9,151 nucleotides of DNA from NCBI GenBank assembly GCA_937894355.1, contig CALCRD010000237.1:1-9151 (forward strand). Reading direction: 5' to 3'. The notes beneath the pieces were generated by a model, which was not told the DNA's origin, searched no databases, and worked only from the letters and a program-made list of their open reading frames with translations. This document shows positions 1 to 6,347 of the stretch, piece by piece; the first letter of the stretch is position 1, and each line of letters begins with the position of its first letter. A program made the position numbers and the translations under genes. This DNA comes from an uncultured Bacillus sp. GTDB taxonomy: Bacteria > Bacillota > Bacilli > Bacillales > Cytobacillaceae.

Positions 1-42
1 ATGTTTGATACGTTAGAAACCCCCACTTCAAATTTTCGCTAG
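1..42 (+). pseudogene. Possible C-terminal tail of an IS200/IS605-type TnpB (partial, cut by window edge)
   Basis: The frame starting at base 1 is open at the window edge and reads MFDTLETPTSNFR before a TAG at 40-42. A short tail containing ETPTS, followed at once by an imperfect hairpin, resembles the 3' end of TnpB genes, where the coding end runs into the transposon right end. Only 13 residues are visible, so no domain can be confirmed. This is a pattern-based guess; it could equally be the end of an unrelated gene or non-coding DNA. Whether it is intact or a remnant cannot be judged from this window. Confidence 0.25.
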
Positions 43-54
43 AAAATTAAGTGG
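23..54. repeat. Imperfect hairpin, possible transposon right-end stem-loop
   Basis: CCACTT (23-28) pairs with AAGTGG (49-54) and AATTTTC (31-37) pairs with GAAAATT (42-48), giving 13 paired bases around a 4-nt loop with a two-base bulge (CA, 29-30) on one side. No U-tract follows (GTAGGAGTATTCATAAT), so it is not a typical Rho-independent terminator. An asymmetric bulged hairpin just inside the element end is typical of IS200/IS605 right ends, where TnpA recognises it as single-stranded DNA. Assignment to that family is inference. Confidence 0.35.
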
Positions 55-242
55 TAGGAGTATTCATAATCACATATTCGTTTCGACAATAAATGTCATA
101 TTCAGTCGAACGAGAAATTTATTTTAAAAAGCGGAAGTCTTGGAAAATTTATCAGTTTTTTGAAAGTTTACTCTTAAAATATGAAAAAGTATTCAAAGAC
201 TATCGAATATTTTCAAAATTTCAGCCTAAAAAAATAAATATT

Positions 243-290
243 AAAACTCAAAGGATTGTCGTTATTATAATGACAATCCTTTGAGTTTTT
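243..290. terminator. Strong terminator-like perfect inverted repeat
   Basis: AAAACTCAAAGGATTGTC (243-260) is perfectly complementary to 272-289, an 18-bp stem that can extend inward by a G-U pair and three A-T pairs around a 3-nt loop. The outer A and T runs give a U-tract in either direction, so it could act bidirectionally. The gene it serves is not obvious: no convincing complete CDS lies between base 43 and here, and the next gene begins at 642. It probably belongs to a gene to the left that has been separated from it or lies outside the window. Confidence 0.85.
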
Positions 291-641
291 AGGTTTCATT
301 TATGGATTAGGGGAGAATGGATAAAAATTAAAGATTTTATTTTATTATCCAAGATTAGTGAAAATCGTTTAGTAGATAGACTTTTATAAATGTAAATATA
401 TTGTAAATTATGGAATTTTTTCACATAAATTTCAGAATTGTCAGTTATTCTATTTTGAGGAGGAGGTGATAATTTCCATGGGTTAAAATTACCTTTGGAT
501 TGGTGGCATCAAAAATATTTATAGGGTTGCTGTAGTTGTAAAGTGTTTAACATTCATATTTCTGTGCAGGTGAAAAGTCTAATCGCCTTGTCTTACTTAT
601 TTATAAGTAGAGATTGGTAAAAAATTGGAAGGAGGCTGTTT
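291..641. other. Long AT-rich leader/intergenic region upstream of the MIP channel gene
   Basis: These 351 bases contain no convincing ORF. A weak sigma-A-like pair is TTGTAA (401-406) with CATAAA (424-429) at 17-bp spacing. A near-perfect Shine-Dalgarno (AGGAGGTGAT, 461-470) precedes a two-codon ORF, ATG GGT TAA (478-486). A small hairpin, TACTTAT/ATAAGTA within 594-609, lies just upstream of the channel gene's own ribosome site at 627-635. I could not match the region to any riboswitch class. The length of the leader hints at post-transcriptional control, but nothing here proves it. Confidence 0.4.
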
Positions 642-1403
642 ATGAAAAACTCAAATTTGTTAAAAAGAAGTATTGCTGAAGGAATTGGTACTGCTTTATT
701 GATCCTTATTGGTGCAGGAACGGCAGCAAATAATGTAATTATTGCAGCAAACGGAAGTGCGGCAACTTTAGCTGATGTGGGGATTGTTGCGTTTGCTCAT
801 GCAATTACAATAATGGGGATGATTTATACAATTGGTAAATTTACTGGGGCTCATATTAATCCGGCCGTGACGATTGGTTTAGCATCAACTGGAAACTTTC
901 CTTGGAGAGAAGTACCTGCGTATCTTATTGCACAATTTGCAGGCAGCGTTGTAGGGGCCTATGGAATTGTGGTTATTTTAGGTTTGGATGGTGTAACTTT
1001 GGGTAATTTGGGGGCACCTAGTCTTGGAATTACAACGGGTTATCTTCAAGGAATAACGGTTGAAGCAATCGCAACATTCATATTAATTTTTGTAATAATG
1101 GGAACAGCTGTAGATCAGAGGGCTTATAAAGGATTAGAGGGTATTGCTATAGGCTTAACGGCAGGGGGAATTATCATGTTGGCTGGTGGTGCAACTGGAG
1201 CTGCATTTAATCCAGCCAGAGCTTTTGGACCTTACCTAGTTAGCAGTATATTAGATGGAAACATTATCTGGAATCAACTTGCCATCTATTTTATTGGACC
1301 GGTAATTGGTGCAATTGCAGCAGCGTCTACATACAGGATGATTGCAAGTTCAAGAGAATATCCAATAACAAATAACACATCTTTTATTGAATCAGTAAAA
1401 TAG
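642..1403 (+). CDS. MIP-family channel (aquaporin/glycerol facilitator superfamily)
   Basis: This 253-residue inner-membrane channel protein should form six TM helices plus two half-helices, and the usual family assembly is a tetramer. Both signature boxes are intact: HINPAVT (N73-P74-A75) and FNPARAFGP (N190-P191-A192) with the conserved pore arginine R193. Length is normal for the family (about 230-280). The ATG at 642 is preceded by GGAAGGAGG (627-635) at 6-nt spacing. By ungapped alignment to AqpM, AqpZ and GlpF from memory, the predicted constriction is H53, I178, A187, R193, unlike AqpZ (F/H/T/R) or GlpF (W/G/F/R). Small solutes such as water, ammonia or peroxide are therefore possible, and naming it AqpZ or GlpF is not justified. 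The gene appears monocistronic with its own terminator at 1427-1466. No glpK neighbour is present to argue for glycerol uptake. Confidence 0.93.
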   Translation: MKNSNLLKRSIAEGIGTALLILIGAGTAANNVIIAANGSAATLADVGIVAFAHAITIMGMIYTIGKFTGAHINPAVTIGLASTGNFPWREVPAYLIAQFAGSVVGAYGIVVILGLDGVTLGNLGAPSLGITTGYLQGITVEAIATFILIFVIMGTAVDQRAYKGLEGIAIGLTAGGIIMLAGGATGAAFNPARAFGPYLVSSILDGNIIWNQLAIYFIGPVIGAIAAASTYRMIASSREYPITNNTSFIESVK

Positions 1404-1426
1404 AATGATTTTAGTTAGTCAAAGTG

Positions 1427-1466
1427 ATGAAGGCTAACGGATGCTTTCATGCGTTTTTCTTTTTTA
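1427..1466 (+). terminator. Rho-independent terminator of the MIP channel gene
   Basis: ATGAAGGC (1427-1434) pairs with GCTTTCAT (1443-1450), including one G-U pair, around an 8-nt loop. It is followed by GCG and a long T-tract (1454-1465, one C interruption). It lies 23 nt after the stop codon of the upstream gene. The end of the T-tract (TTTAACAA, 1463-1470) is one copy of the target duplication of the adjacent mobile element. Confidence 0.7.
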
Positions 1467-1651
1467 ACAAGGCTCTTTTCTTAAACATTGTTGCTTTTTA
1501 AGATGAGAATGAAGTGATTAGACAGTAAAACAGCAAACATTTATGAGAAAAGAGCCTGCAAACCTACTTTCAAGTTACAAAATAGATGATATTGAGTTAA
1601 AATCGGGTTTAAGATTTTAACAACAAACTTTACGAAAACAGCCTTTAACAA
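1463..1651. mobile_element. MITE-like non-autonomous element, 173 bp (1471-1643), with 8-bp target duplications
   Basis: The left end from 1471 (GGCTCTTTTCTTAAACATTG...) and the reverse complement from 1643 (GGCTGTTTTCGTAAAGTTTG...) agree at 19 of the first 23 positions. The element is bracketed by identical octamers TTTAACAA at 1463-1470 and 1644-1651; identity stops exactly at both element borders. It has no ORF, so a transposase elsewhere in the genome would have to move it. Inside are a perfect 11-bp repeat of the left end in inverted orientation (1546-1556) and a 9-bp hairpin (1596-1604/1613-1621), so the transcript would be highly structured. An 8-bp duplication and GGCT-starting ends are compatible with ISL3-type or IS1595-type transposases, but I cannot assign the family. 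Removing the element and one octamer restores a tight convergent-gene junction with two abutting terminators. Confidence 0.85.
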
Positions 1652-1704
1652 TCAGAGTGACGGTTCTTTAACTTCCGTAGGAAGCACTAGAACCGTCACT
1701 CTGA
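1652..1704 (-). terminator. Terminator of the CoA-disulfide reductase gene (minus strand)
   Basis: TCAGAGTGACGGTTCT (1652-1667) is perfectly complementary to 1689-1704, a 16-bp stem. The loop carries a second small hairpin, CTTCC-GTA-GGAAG (1672-1684). The structure starts 14 nt beyond the minus-strand stop at 1719. On the minus strand the stem is followed by TTGTTAAA, a modest U-tract that is now the target duplication of the mobile element. On the plus strand it is followed by CTTTTA, so some activity in both directions is possible. Confidence 0.8.
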
Positions 1705-1718
1705 CTTTTACCTAAATA

Positions 1719-3386
1719 TTAAACTGTTACTAGTTCTTTATGCGGGACTGCTGAGTAAGTTTTCCAGCCACCGTCTACGTTTTTCACTTTAAAGCCGTTT
1801 GCCAATAAGATTCTTGTTGCTAAGTAGCCACGCAGACCAACTTGACAAGAAACATAAATGGTTTGGTCAGTCGGTAGCTCGTCCAAACGGTTGCGAAGCT
1901 CATCAAGTGTGATATTGATAGAACCGTAAATATAACCATTTTCACGTTCCTTTGGCTCGCGAACATCGATTAACAGACCACCATTTGCAACGATTTCATC
2001 GACTTCGTGCCATTGAATCGTTTCAATGCCTTCGTCAATCATATTAGAAGCTACATAACCTGCATAGTTTACCGGATCTTTTGCAGATGAAAATGGTGGT
2101 GCATAAGCTAATTCTAATTCAGTTAAGTCATGGACCGTTAAGCCACCCTTAATAGCAGTAGCGATGACATCAATACGTTTGTCGACACCATCAGCTCCGA
2201 CAGCTTGAGCGCCGAAAATATGTCCAGTTTCAAGTTCAAATATCAACTTTAAAGAGATTTGGCTTCCACCAGGGTAGTAGCCAGCATGACAAGCGGGATG
2301 AATGTGAACAACCTCGTATTCAATTCCAAGCTGTTTTAACATTTTTTCGTTATTTCCTGTAGATGCCACATCAAGGTCAAAGATTTTCAATACAGAAGTT
2401 CCTAATGTGCCAGGATATCTTTCTACATTTCCTTGAATAATATTGTTGGCTACCATACGACCTTGACGGTTTGCTGGACCAGCAAGTGGGATCAATGTTG
2501 GATTATCATTAATATAATCATAAACCTCTATGGCATCACCGATTGCGTAAATGCTTTCGTCATTTGTTTGCAGGAATTCATTTACCTTGATACCACCGCG
2601 TTTACCAACCTCTAAACCAGCATTCACAGCTAATTTATTTTCAGGTTGAACGCCGACAGATAGAATCATCATATCAGTTTCCAGACGGGTTCCGCTTGTT
2701 AGAATGACTGCTTTTCCGCCATTCTCAATCGATTTAATAGTGTCCTCAAGAATAAGCTCAACGCCTTTATCCTTTAAGTGCTGATGAACGATTGCCGCCA
2801 TTTCAAAATCAATCGGTGCCAATACTTGATTAGAACGTTGAACGATTGTTACCTTAACGCCACGTTCAACAAGGTTTTCAGCCATTTCCAAACCGATAAA
2901 TCCGCCACCAACCACAACAGCGTGGCTTGGTTTTTGATTATCAACATAGTCTTTAATCGCATCAGTATCAGGAATATTACGAAGCGTGAAAATATTGTCA
3001 GCTTCATTTAAGCCAGGATAGTTTGGAACCACTGGTTTTGCTCCAGGTGATAATAATAGAGAATCATATGATTCTTGGTAAGTTTCCCCAGTACTTAAGC
3101 TTTTAGCAGTGATTGTTTTTGCCTCGCGGTTAATGCTCACAACTTCAGTTAAATTTCGAATATCCAACTTAAATCTTTTGCTCATCCCTTTAACAGTTTG
3201 AACCATAAGCTTATTTCTATTTTGAATTACTTCCCCTATATAATACGGCAAACCGCAGTTCGCAAACGAAATATATTCTCCTCTTTCAAACAGAATGATC
3301 TCTGCATTTTCATCAATTCTTCGTAATCTTGCAGCAGCAGTTGCGCCACCGGCAACTCCACCAACAATAACAACCTTTTTACCCAA
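1719..3386 (-). CDS. CoA-disulfide/persulfide reductase with C-terminal rhodanese domain
   Basis: This 555-residue cytoplasmic flavoprotein is predicted to use NAD(P)H to reduce CoA disulfide or CoA persulfide/polysulfide. An FAD Rossmann motif (VIVGGVAGG, residues 6-14) is followed by the single redox cysteine in SFANCGLPYY (C44), an NAD(P)H-binding motif VVVGGGFIGLE (157-167) and an AIGDA FAD motif near 281-285. The dimerisation domain contains HAGYYPGG (367-374) and AYAPPF (427-432), whose tyrosines match those known in CoA-disulfide reductases. A rhodanese domain (about 458-550) follows with LIDVREP and a catalytic cysteine in CQVGLRGY (C514). The length fits CoADR-RHD fusions rather than the roughly 440-residue stand-alone enzyme. 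The start is TTG, with AAGGGGG at 3395-3401 and 8-nt spacing; an ATG nearer that site is out of frame. A CsoR/CstR-like operator upstream supports sulfur-stress control. Confidence 0.92.
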   Translation of the reverse strand: MGKKVVIVGGVAGGATAAARLRRIDENAEIILFERGEYISFANCGLPYYIGEVIQNRNKLMVQTVKGMSKRFKLDIRNLTEVVSINREAKTITAKSLSTGETYQESYDSLLLSPGAKPVVPNYPGLNEADNIFTLRNIPDTDAIKDYVDNQKPSHAVVVGGGFIGLEMAENLVERGVKVTIVQRSNQVLAPIDFEMAAIVHQHLKDKGVELILEDTIKSIENGGKAVILTSGTRLETDMMILSVGVQPENKLAVNAGLEVGKRGGIKVNEFLQTNDESIYAIGDAIEVYDYINDNPTLIPLAGPANRQGRMVANNIIQGNVERYPGTLGTSVLKIFDLDVASTGNNEKMLKQLGIEYEVVHIHPACHAGYYPGGSQISLKLIFELETGHIFGAQAVGADGVDKRIDVIATAIKGGLTVHDLTELELAYAPPFSSAKDPVNYAGYVASNMIDEGIETIQWHEVDEIVANGGLLIDVREPKERENGYIYGSINITLDELRNRLDELPTDQTIYVSCQVGLRGYLATRILLANGFKVKNVDGGWKTYSAVPHKELVTV

Positions 3387-3444
3387 TGTTGCATCCCCCT
3401 TAAATATATGTTCAAATACCCCAATGTTTAATGTTTGACCTAAA

Positions 3445-3471
3445 GGTATCCATCTAATACCCCTACCCCTA
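3445..3471 (-). promoter_or_regulatory. Putative CsoR/CstR-family operator upstream of the CoA-disulfide reductase
   Basis: On the minus strand the sequence reads TATAGGGGTAGGGGTAT, then TAGATGG, then ATACC. GGTAT (3445-3449) and ATACC (3457-3461) form an inverted repeat with a 7-nt centre, beside a tandem GGGGTA pair. G/C tracts flanked by TA are the hallmark of CsoR-family operators, and CstR of that family represses persulfide genes including rhodanese and CoA-disulfide reductase genes in Firmicutes. The similarity and context are seen; the regulator itself is not in the window. Confidence 0.5.
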
Positions 3472-3495
3472 TATATGTTAACAGAAAAATGTAAA
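3468..3495 (-). promoter_or_regulatory. Candidate sigma-A-like promoter for the CoA-disulfide reductase gene
   Basis: On the minus strand TTTACA (3495-3490) is followed after 16 bp by TATAGG (3473-3468). The -10 is imperfect, and it runs directly into the GGGGTA tracts of the putative operator, an arrangement suited to repression by occlusion. The leader to the TTG start would be about 75 nt. Confidence 0.4.
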
Positions 3496-3500
3496 ATACA

Positions 3501-3532
3501 AAATAGTTTTTTCTAATAAAAACAAACTATTT
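3501..3532. repeat. AT-rich 9-bp inverted repeat upstream of the CoA-disulfide reductase promoter
   Basis: AAATAGTTT (3501-3509) and AAACTATTT (3524-3532) form a perfect dyad with a 14-nt centre. It lies just upstream of the candidate -35 and could be a second regulator site. It could also be a weak hairpin in transcripts reading out of the GMC gene, whose stop is at 3658 and which has no clear terminator of its own. Confidence 0.5.
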
Positions 3533-3657
3533 CATTTGGTTCCCCTGTATTAGTGGAAAAAGGGTTGGATGTAAATGAAAATGGTTGCTATTGTTAGTAG
3601 TTTTTGTAAAAGTTTTAAAAGCTGGGTGAATACTGGCCATAGCAGACAATTTAGATG

Positions 3658-5280
3658 CTAAGAACTGAAGTTTTCTTTGATATACTCGGCTGTCCTAGCT
3701 GCAAGTGCCATAACCGTATTAGTCGGATTTCCACCCCCAGAAGTGACAAACAGGCTGGCGCTATTAATAAACAGGTTGGGAATATCATGAGTCTGACCAA
3801 ATGAGTTTGTTACAGATGTTTCAGGGTTGTTTCCCATACGGCATCCTCCCATAAGGTGGGCTGAATCATCAGTCACAAATTCCGGAGTTCCTCCAGCTGC
3901 AATGATAATGTCCTTCATGGTAGATACAGCATGGGCAATTAATCGATTATCATTGTCTCCGTATGAAAAAGAAACATTTGGCAGGGGCATACCATATTCG
4001 TCTTTTTCTTCGGAAAGACTAACATGGTTTTTGTGGTCGGGAAGAACTTCGCCAACAAGTGTGACTCTTCCGTAAAAATTGTAATCAAGCATTGATTTAC
4101 GTAAAGATGAGCCCCACAATTTTCCCGCTTTAGAGATACCTTTAGCCATTTCGACCGGTCGTGAACCATGGGCGTGTAATGTATAACCCCGTGCAAATCC
4201 TCGTTTCCTATCCGTTTCGTAAAAATCCTGCGTTGTAGCCAATACAGGGGTACCCTTGTAAAGTCGGATTTCCTCTGGGAATTTGCCATATACATCGTTA
4301 CTGCTATGTACCATAATTGCTTTTCCTACCCATCCGCTGGAGTTTGCTAGCCCATTGGGGAACTGTGCGTTAGCGGAATTCAGCAATAACCTTGGTGTTT
4401 CGACCACGAAATTAGCTAGGATTACCAATTGAGCTGTTTGTTCATAGGTTTGTCCATCATGAACAAAGGTTACACCAGTAGCAATTCCCTCTTTATTAAC
4501 TAACACTTGTGTAACCATACTATCTGATATTACTTCAGCTCCATACTGAATCGCTTTTGGTATATGATGAATCAGGGTACTGAACTTTGCATTTGGCATG
4601 CACCCTTGGTTACAAAATCCTCGGTTAATACAAGGCGGTCTACCGTCAAATGGTGCGGAATTAATGGCCAGTGGCGGTACTACACTTCGGATCCCTAACT
4701 TCTCACAACCAATCCGAAACATCTCTGCGTTTGAACTAATTGGCTCGCGTTCCGGATAAGGGTAGGGTCCATGGAATGACCCCCACGGAAATTCCTTTGG
4801 TCCGGATACGGCAATATCTTTTTCAATTTTAGCGTAGTAGGGCTCAAGATCTTGATAACTAATCGGCCAATCTTCTCCAACACCATCTTCTGTTTTTGTA
4901 CGGAAATCACTTTCATGAAATCGTAAAAATACGCCTGTAAAATGGGCAGTACCTCCACCTACACCTCGTCCAGAGTTATTATGACCCATTTGTAACGGAT
5001 TTGCTCCACTGACAATCCGTGTATCCTGCCAGCCGAGCTTGGTCATGGAAAGTTCATCACTGGCAAAATCAGTTTGTGGGTTCCAAAATGGTCCTGCCTC
5101 AATGATAACAACTTTTAGCCCGGCTTTGCTAAGCTCATAAGCTAGAACCCCACCTGCAGCGCCTGCTCCAACAATACAAACATCCGCATCGTCTTTATAT
5201 TTTCGCTTGTCAAGGTGATCGTAACGATTGCCTTGATAATGATCGATGTTATGCTTAACGTGGTCTTGGTTATTTCCCAT
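3658..5280 (-). CDS. GMC-family FAD oxidoreductase, gluconate 2-dehydrogenase/FAD-GDH large-subunit type
   Basis: This FAD dehydrogenase should oxidise an alcohol or sugar hydroxyl; the substrate is unknown. With the ATG at 5280 it is 540 residues. The frame runs 25 codons further upstream, but the internal start has GGGAGG (5290-5295) at 9-nt spacing and overlaps the end of the preceding gene by 11 bp, which suggests translational coupling. Visible motifs are VGAGAAGG (37-44) for FAD binding, GRGVGGGTAHF (104-114), HLMGGCRMG (475-483) with the usual GMC active-site histidine, and GGNPTNT (516-522). C217, C223 and C227 (CX5CX3C) match, from memory, the spacing of the [3Fe-4S] ligands in Burkholderia FAD-glucose dehydrogenase. 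No Tat or Sec signal is present at the N-terminus (MGNNQDHVKH...), so the protein appears cytoplasmic. It is the last gene of a three-gene operon with the subunit 3 and 4-TM proteins. No clear terminator follows. Confidence 0.9.
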   Translation of the reverse strand: MGNNQDHVKHNIDHYQGNRYDHLDKRKYKDDADVCIVGAGAAGGVLAYELSKAGLKVVIIEAGPFWNPQTDFASDELSMTKLGWQDTRIVSGANPLQMGHNNSGRGVGGGTAHFTGVFLRFHESDFRTKTEDGVGEDWPISYQDLEPYYAKIEKDIAVSGPKEFPWGSFHGPYPYPEREPISSNAEMFRIGCEKLGIRSVVPPLAINSAPFDGRPPCINRGFCNQGCMPNAKFSTLIHHIPKAIQYGAEVISDSMVTQVLVNKEGIATGVTFVHDGQTYEQTAQLVILANFVVETPRLLLNSANAQFPNGLANSSGWVGKAIMVHSSNDVYGKFPEEIRLYKGTPVLATTQDFYETDRKRGFARGYTLHAHGSRPVEMAKGISKAGKLWGSSLRKSMLDYNFYGRVTLVGEVLPDHKNHVSLSEEKDEYGMPLPNVSFSYGDNDNRLIAHAVSTMKDIIIAAGGTPEFVTDDSAHLMGGCRMGNNPETSVTNSFGQTHDIPNLFINSASLFVTSGGGNPTNTVMALAARTAEYIKENFSS

Positions 5281-5878
5281 CTTGTCTCGCCTCCCAGGGA
5301 TCAGTAAGACCCAATTCGGTCCGAACATAACCTCTTGGGTAAGCAGGCCCGGCATAACCGATTTCAGACCAAATGGTTGGATGGGAATAATAAGCCGCCG
5401 TTGCCTCGCTTGATATTTTATGAATAAAATCTTTAACGGGAATCGTAATTTGATCCGATTTTAAGGTAAAGTTTCCTTGCATCAAATTGCTGACAACCTC
5501 CGTTTTTGTCTCCTCGTTTAAACTACCAAATGGACTTCGATAGATATCAGTGCATGCCTTTTCAAGCAAAGCAACACCGTCGCGAATAAGGATTGATAGT
5601 TTTGGAACGCCATCCTTTCGCTGAGATTCTCCGATATTAGTAGCCAATGTTGCATCAAAGTGATGAACGACGAAGGATATTATCGGGTTACGTCCATCAT
5701 CGAGCAATATTGCACAGAGCTCAAATAATGTATTTGATTCCTGCTCAGTTAAATATTGAAGTGAAAAAATAGATTGTGTATCTGTCCGTTTACCCACGAT
5801 TTGTCGGGTATGGGAATCCCACTGTTTTTCCTCGTCCATGACATTAAAATTTGGATAATGAATTTGATCCTTTGACAA
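5270..5878 (-). CDS. Gluconate 2-dehydrogenase subunit 3 family protein (small subunit)
   Basis: This 202-residue protein is the small partner of the adjacent GMC flavoprotein. The C-terminal segment AYYSHPTIWSEIGYAGPAYP (162-181) and RGYVRTELGLTDPWEAR (182-198) is characteristic of the subunit 3 family, which is thought to help fold, stabilise and, in classical systems, export the catalytic subunit. The domain runs from about residue 42 to 195. Classical members carry a twin-arginine leader; here the N-terminus (MSKDQIHYPN...) is hydrophilic with no RR motif or hydrophobic stretch, so the export role appears lost or absent. The start is TTG at 5878, preceded by GGGGGTGAT (5890-5882), which overlaps the stop of the upstream membrane gene (4-bp gap). 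The strong SD and lack of any nearer start support this choice. Confidence 0.87.
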   Translation of the reverse strand: MSKDQIHYPNFNVMDEEKQWDSHTRQIVGKRTDTQSIFSLQYLTEQESNTLFELCAILLDDGRNPIISFVVHHFDATLATNIGESQRKDGVPKLSILIRDGVALLEKACTDIYRSPFGSLNEETKTEVVSNLMQGNFTLKSDQITIPVKDFIHKISSEATAAYYSHPTIWSEIGYAGPAYPRGYVRTELGLTDPWEARQDGK

Positions 5879-5882
5879 GTAA

Positions 5883-6311
5883 TCACCCCCAATTTAATGC
5901 AATTAGCCCTAGTAAGCTAACGGCAGTAACCAAGGCTGGAAGTGTTAATGGTGGTCCAATAAGGAAATTTCGTAATTTAAATCCATCCACGCGCTGTCCA
6001 ACCCCCCGAATATGCATAAAAGAACCAAATAAGCCCGCAATTATGCCTATCGCTAATAACACATTTAAAACACTTAGAAGCCAAGCGGCATTGTAAAATG
6101 TGAACAAAACTAAACAAAGTCCAAAGAGAGGTGTAGCAATAACGGGAATCCACATCGACCAATGACGGAAGTTTTGCCGATAATGGAATAAGGTAACCTG
6201 CACAAAAATGACAATAAATAATAATCCCAACGCCAAAATAAAAACACGATCCAACGACCAGCCGTTCCAATCCAAAAAAATCACCATCCATTTTTGATTA
6301 TACAATTTCAT
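5883..6311 (-). CDS. Small 4-TM integral membrane protein, first gene of the GMC operon
   Basis: This 142-residue protein has four predicted membrane segments (about 22-42, 52-72, 76-98 and 116-139) and no signal peptide. I do not recognise a named family. Basic loop residues include YRQNFRHW (44-51) and MHIRGVGQRVDGFKLR (99-114). H43, H50 and H100 lie near predicted membrane borders, which would permit but does not show haem or quinone binding. The ATG at 6311 follows AGGAATA at short spacing; the next Met (residue 9) has no ribosome site. It ends 4 bp before the subunit 3 start, so the two are almost certainly coexpressed. Inference: it anchors, or takes electrons from, the flavoprotein complex in place of the usual cytochrome c subunit. 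It could instead be an unrelated membrane protein. Confidence 0.8.
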   Translation of the reverse strand: MKLYNQKWMVIFLDWNGWSLDRVFILALGLLFIVIFVQVTLFHYRQNFRHWSMWIPVIATPLFGLCLVLFTFYNAAWLLSVLNVLLAIGIIAGLFGSFMHIRGVGQRVDGFKLRNFLIGPPLTLPALVTAVSLLGLIALNWG

Positions 6312-6347
6312 TATTCCTAAATTTCACAGTCACTATTCAGGAATAAT
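6310..6347. repeat. 9-bp inverted repeat in the divergent promoter region
   Basis: ATTATTCCT (6310-6318) and AGGAATAAT (6339-6347) form a perfect dyad with a 20-nt centre. The left arm overlaps the start codon and ribosome site of the minus-strand membrane gene. The right arm contains the GAATA -35 box of the putative sigma-G promoter for the plus-strand genes. It could be a shared operator for both divergent operons, or chance in AT-rich DNA. Confidence 0.5.

Noticed and set aside
93..284. 63-residue ORF on the plus strand
   Set aside because: It has no ribosome site, is built from AT-rich DNA giving Lys/Phe/Ile-rich sequence, and its end runs into the terminator stem at 243-289.
290..641. 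Riboswitch or T-box in the channel leader
   Set aside because: No conserved T-box, glycine, SAM, TPP or other motif was recognised; only small hairpins are visible.
3541..3657. Terminator for the GMC operon
   Set aside because: No stable hairpin with a U-tract was found after the minus-strand stop at 3658; read-through towards the CoA-disulfide reductase gene remains possible.
3575..3661. 28-codon ORF (MKMVAIVSSFCK...) between the CoA-disulfide reductase and GMC genes
   Set aside because: It has only a weak AGGG upstream at poor spacing, no recognisable features, and it overlaps the 3' end of the GMC gene on the other strand.
5281..5355. Longer N-terminus of the GMC protein starting at 5355 (MPGLLTQEVM...)
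   Set aside because: The extra 25 codons lie wholly inside the subunit 3 gene, and the ATG at 5280 has a well-placed GGGAGG; the extension is not a plausible signal peptide.
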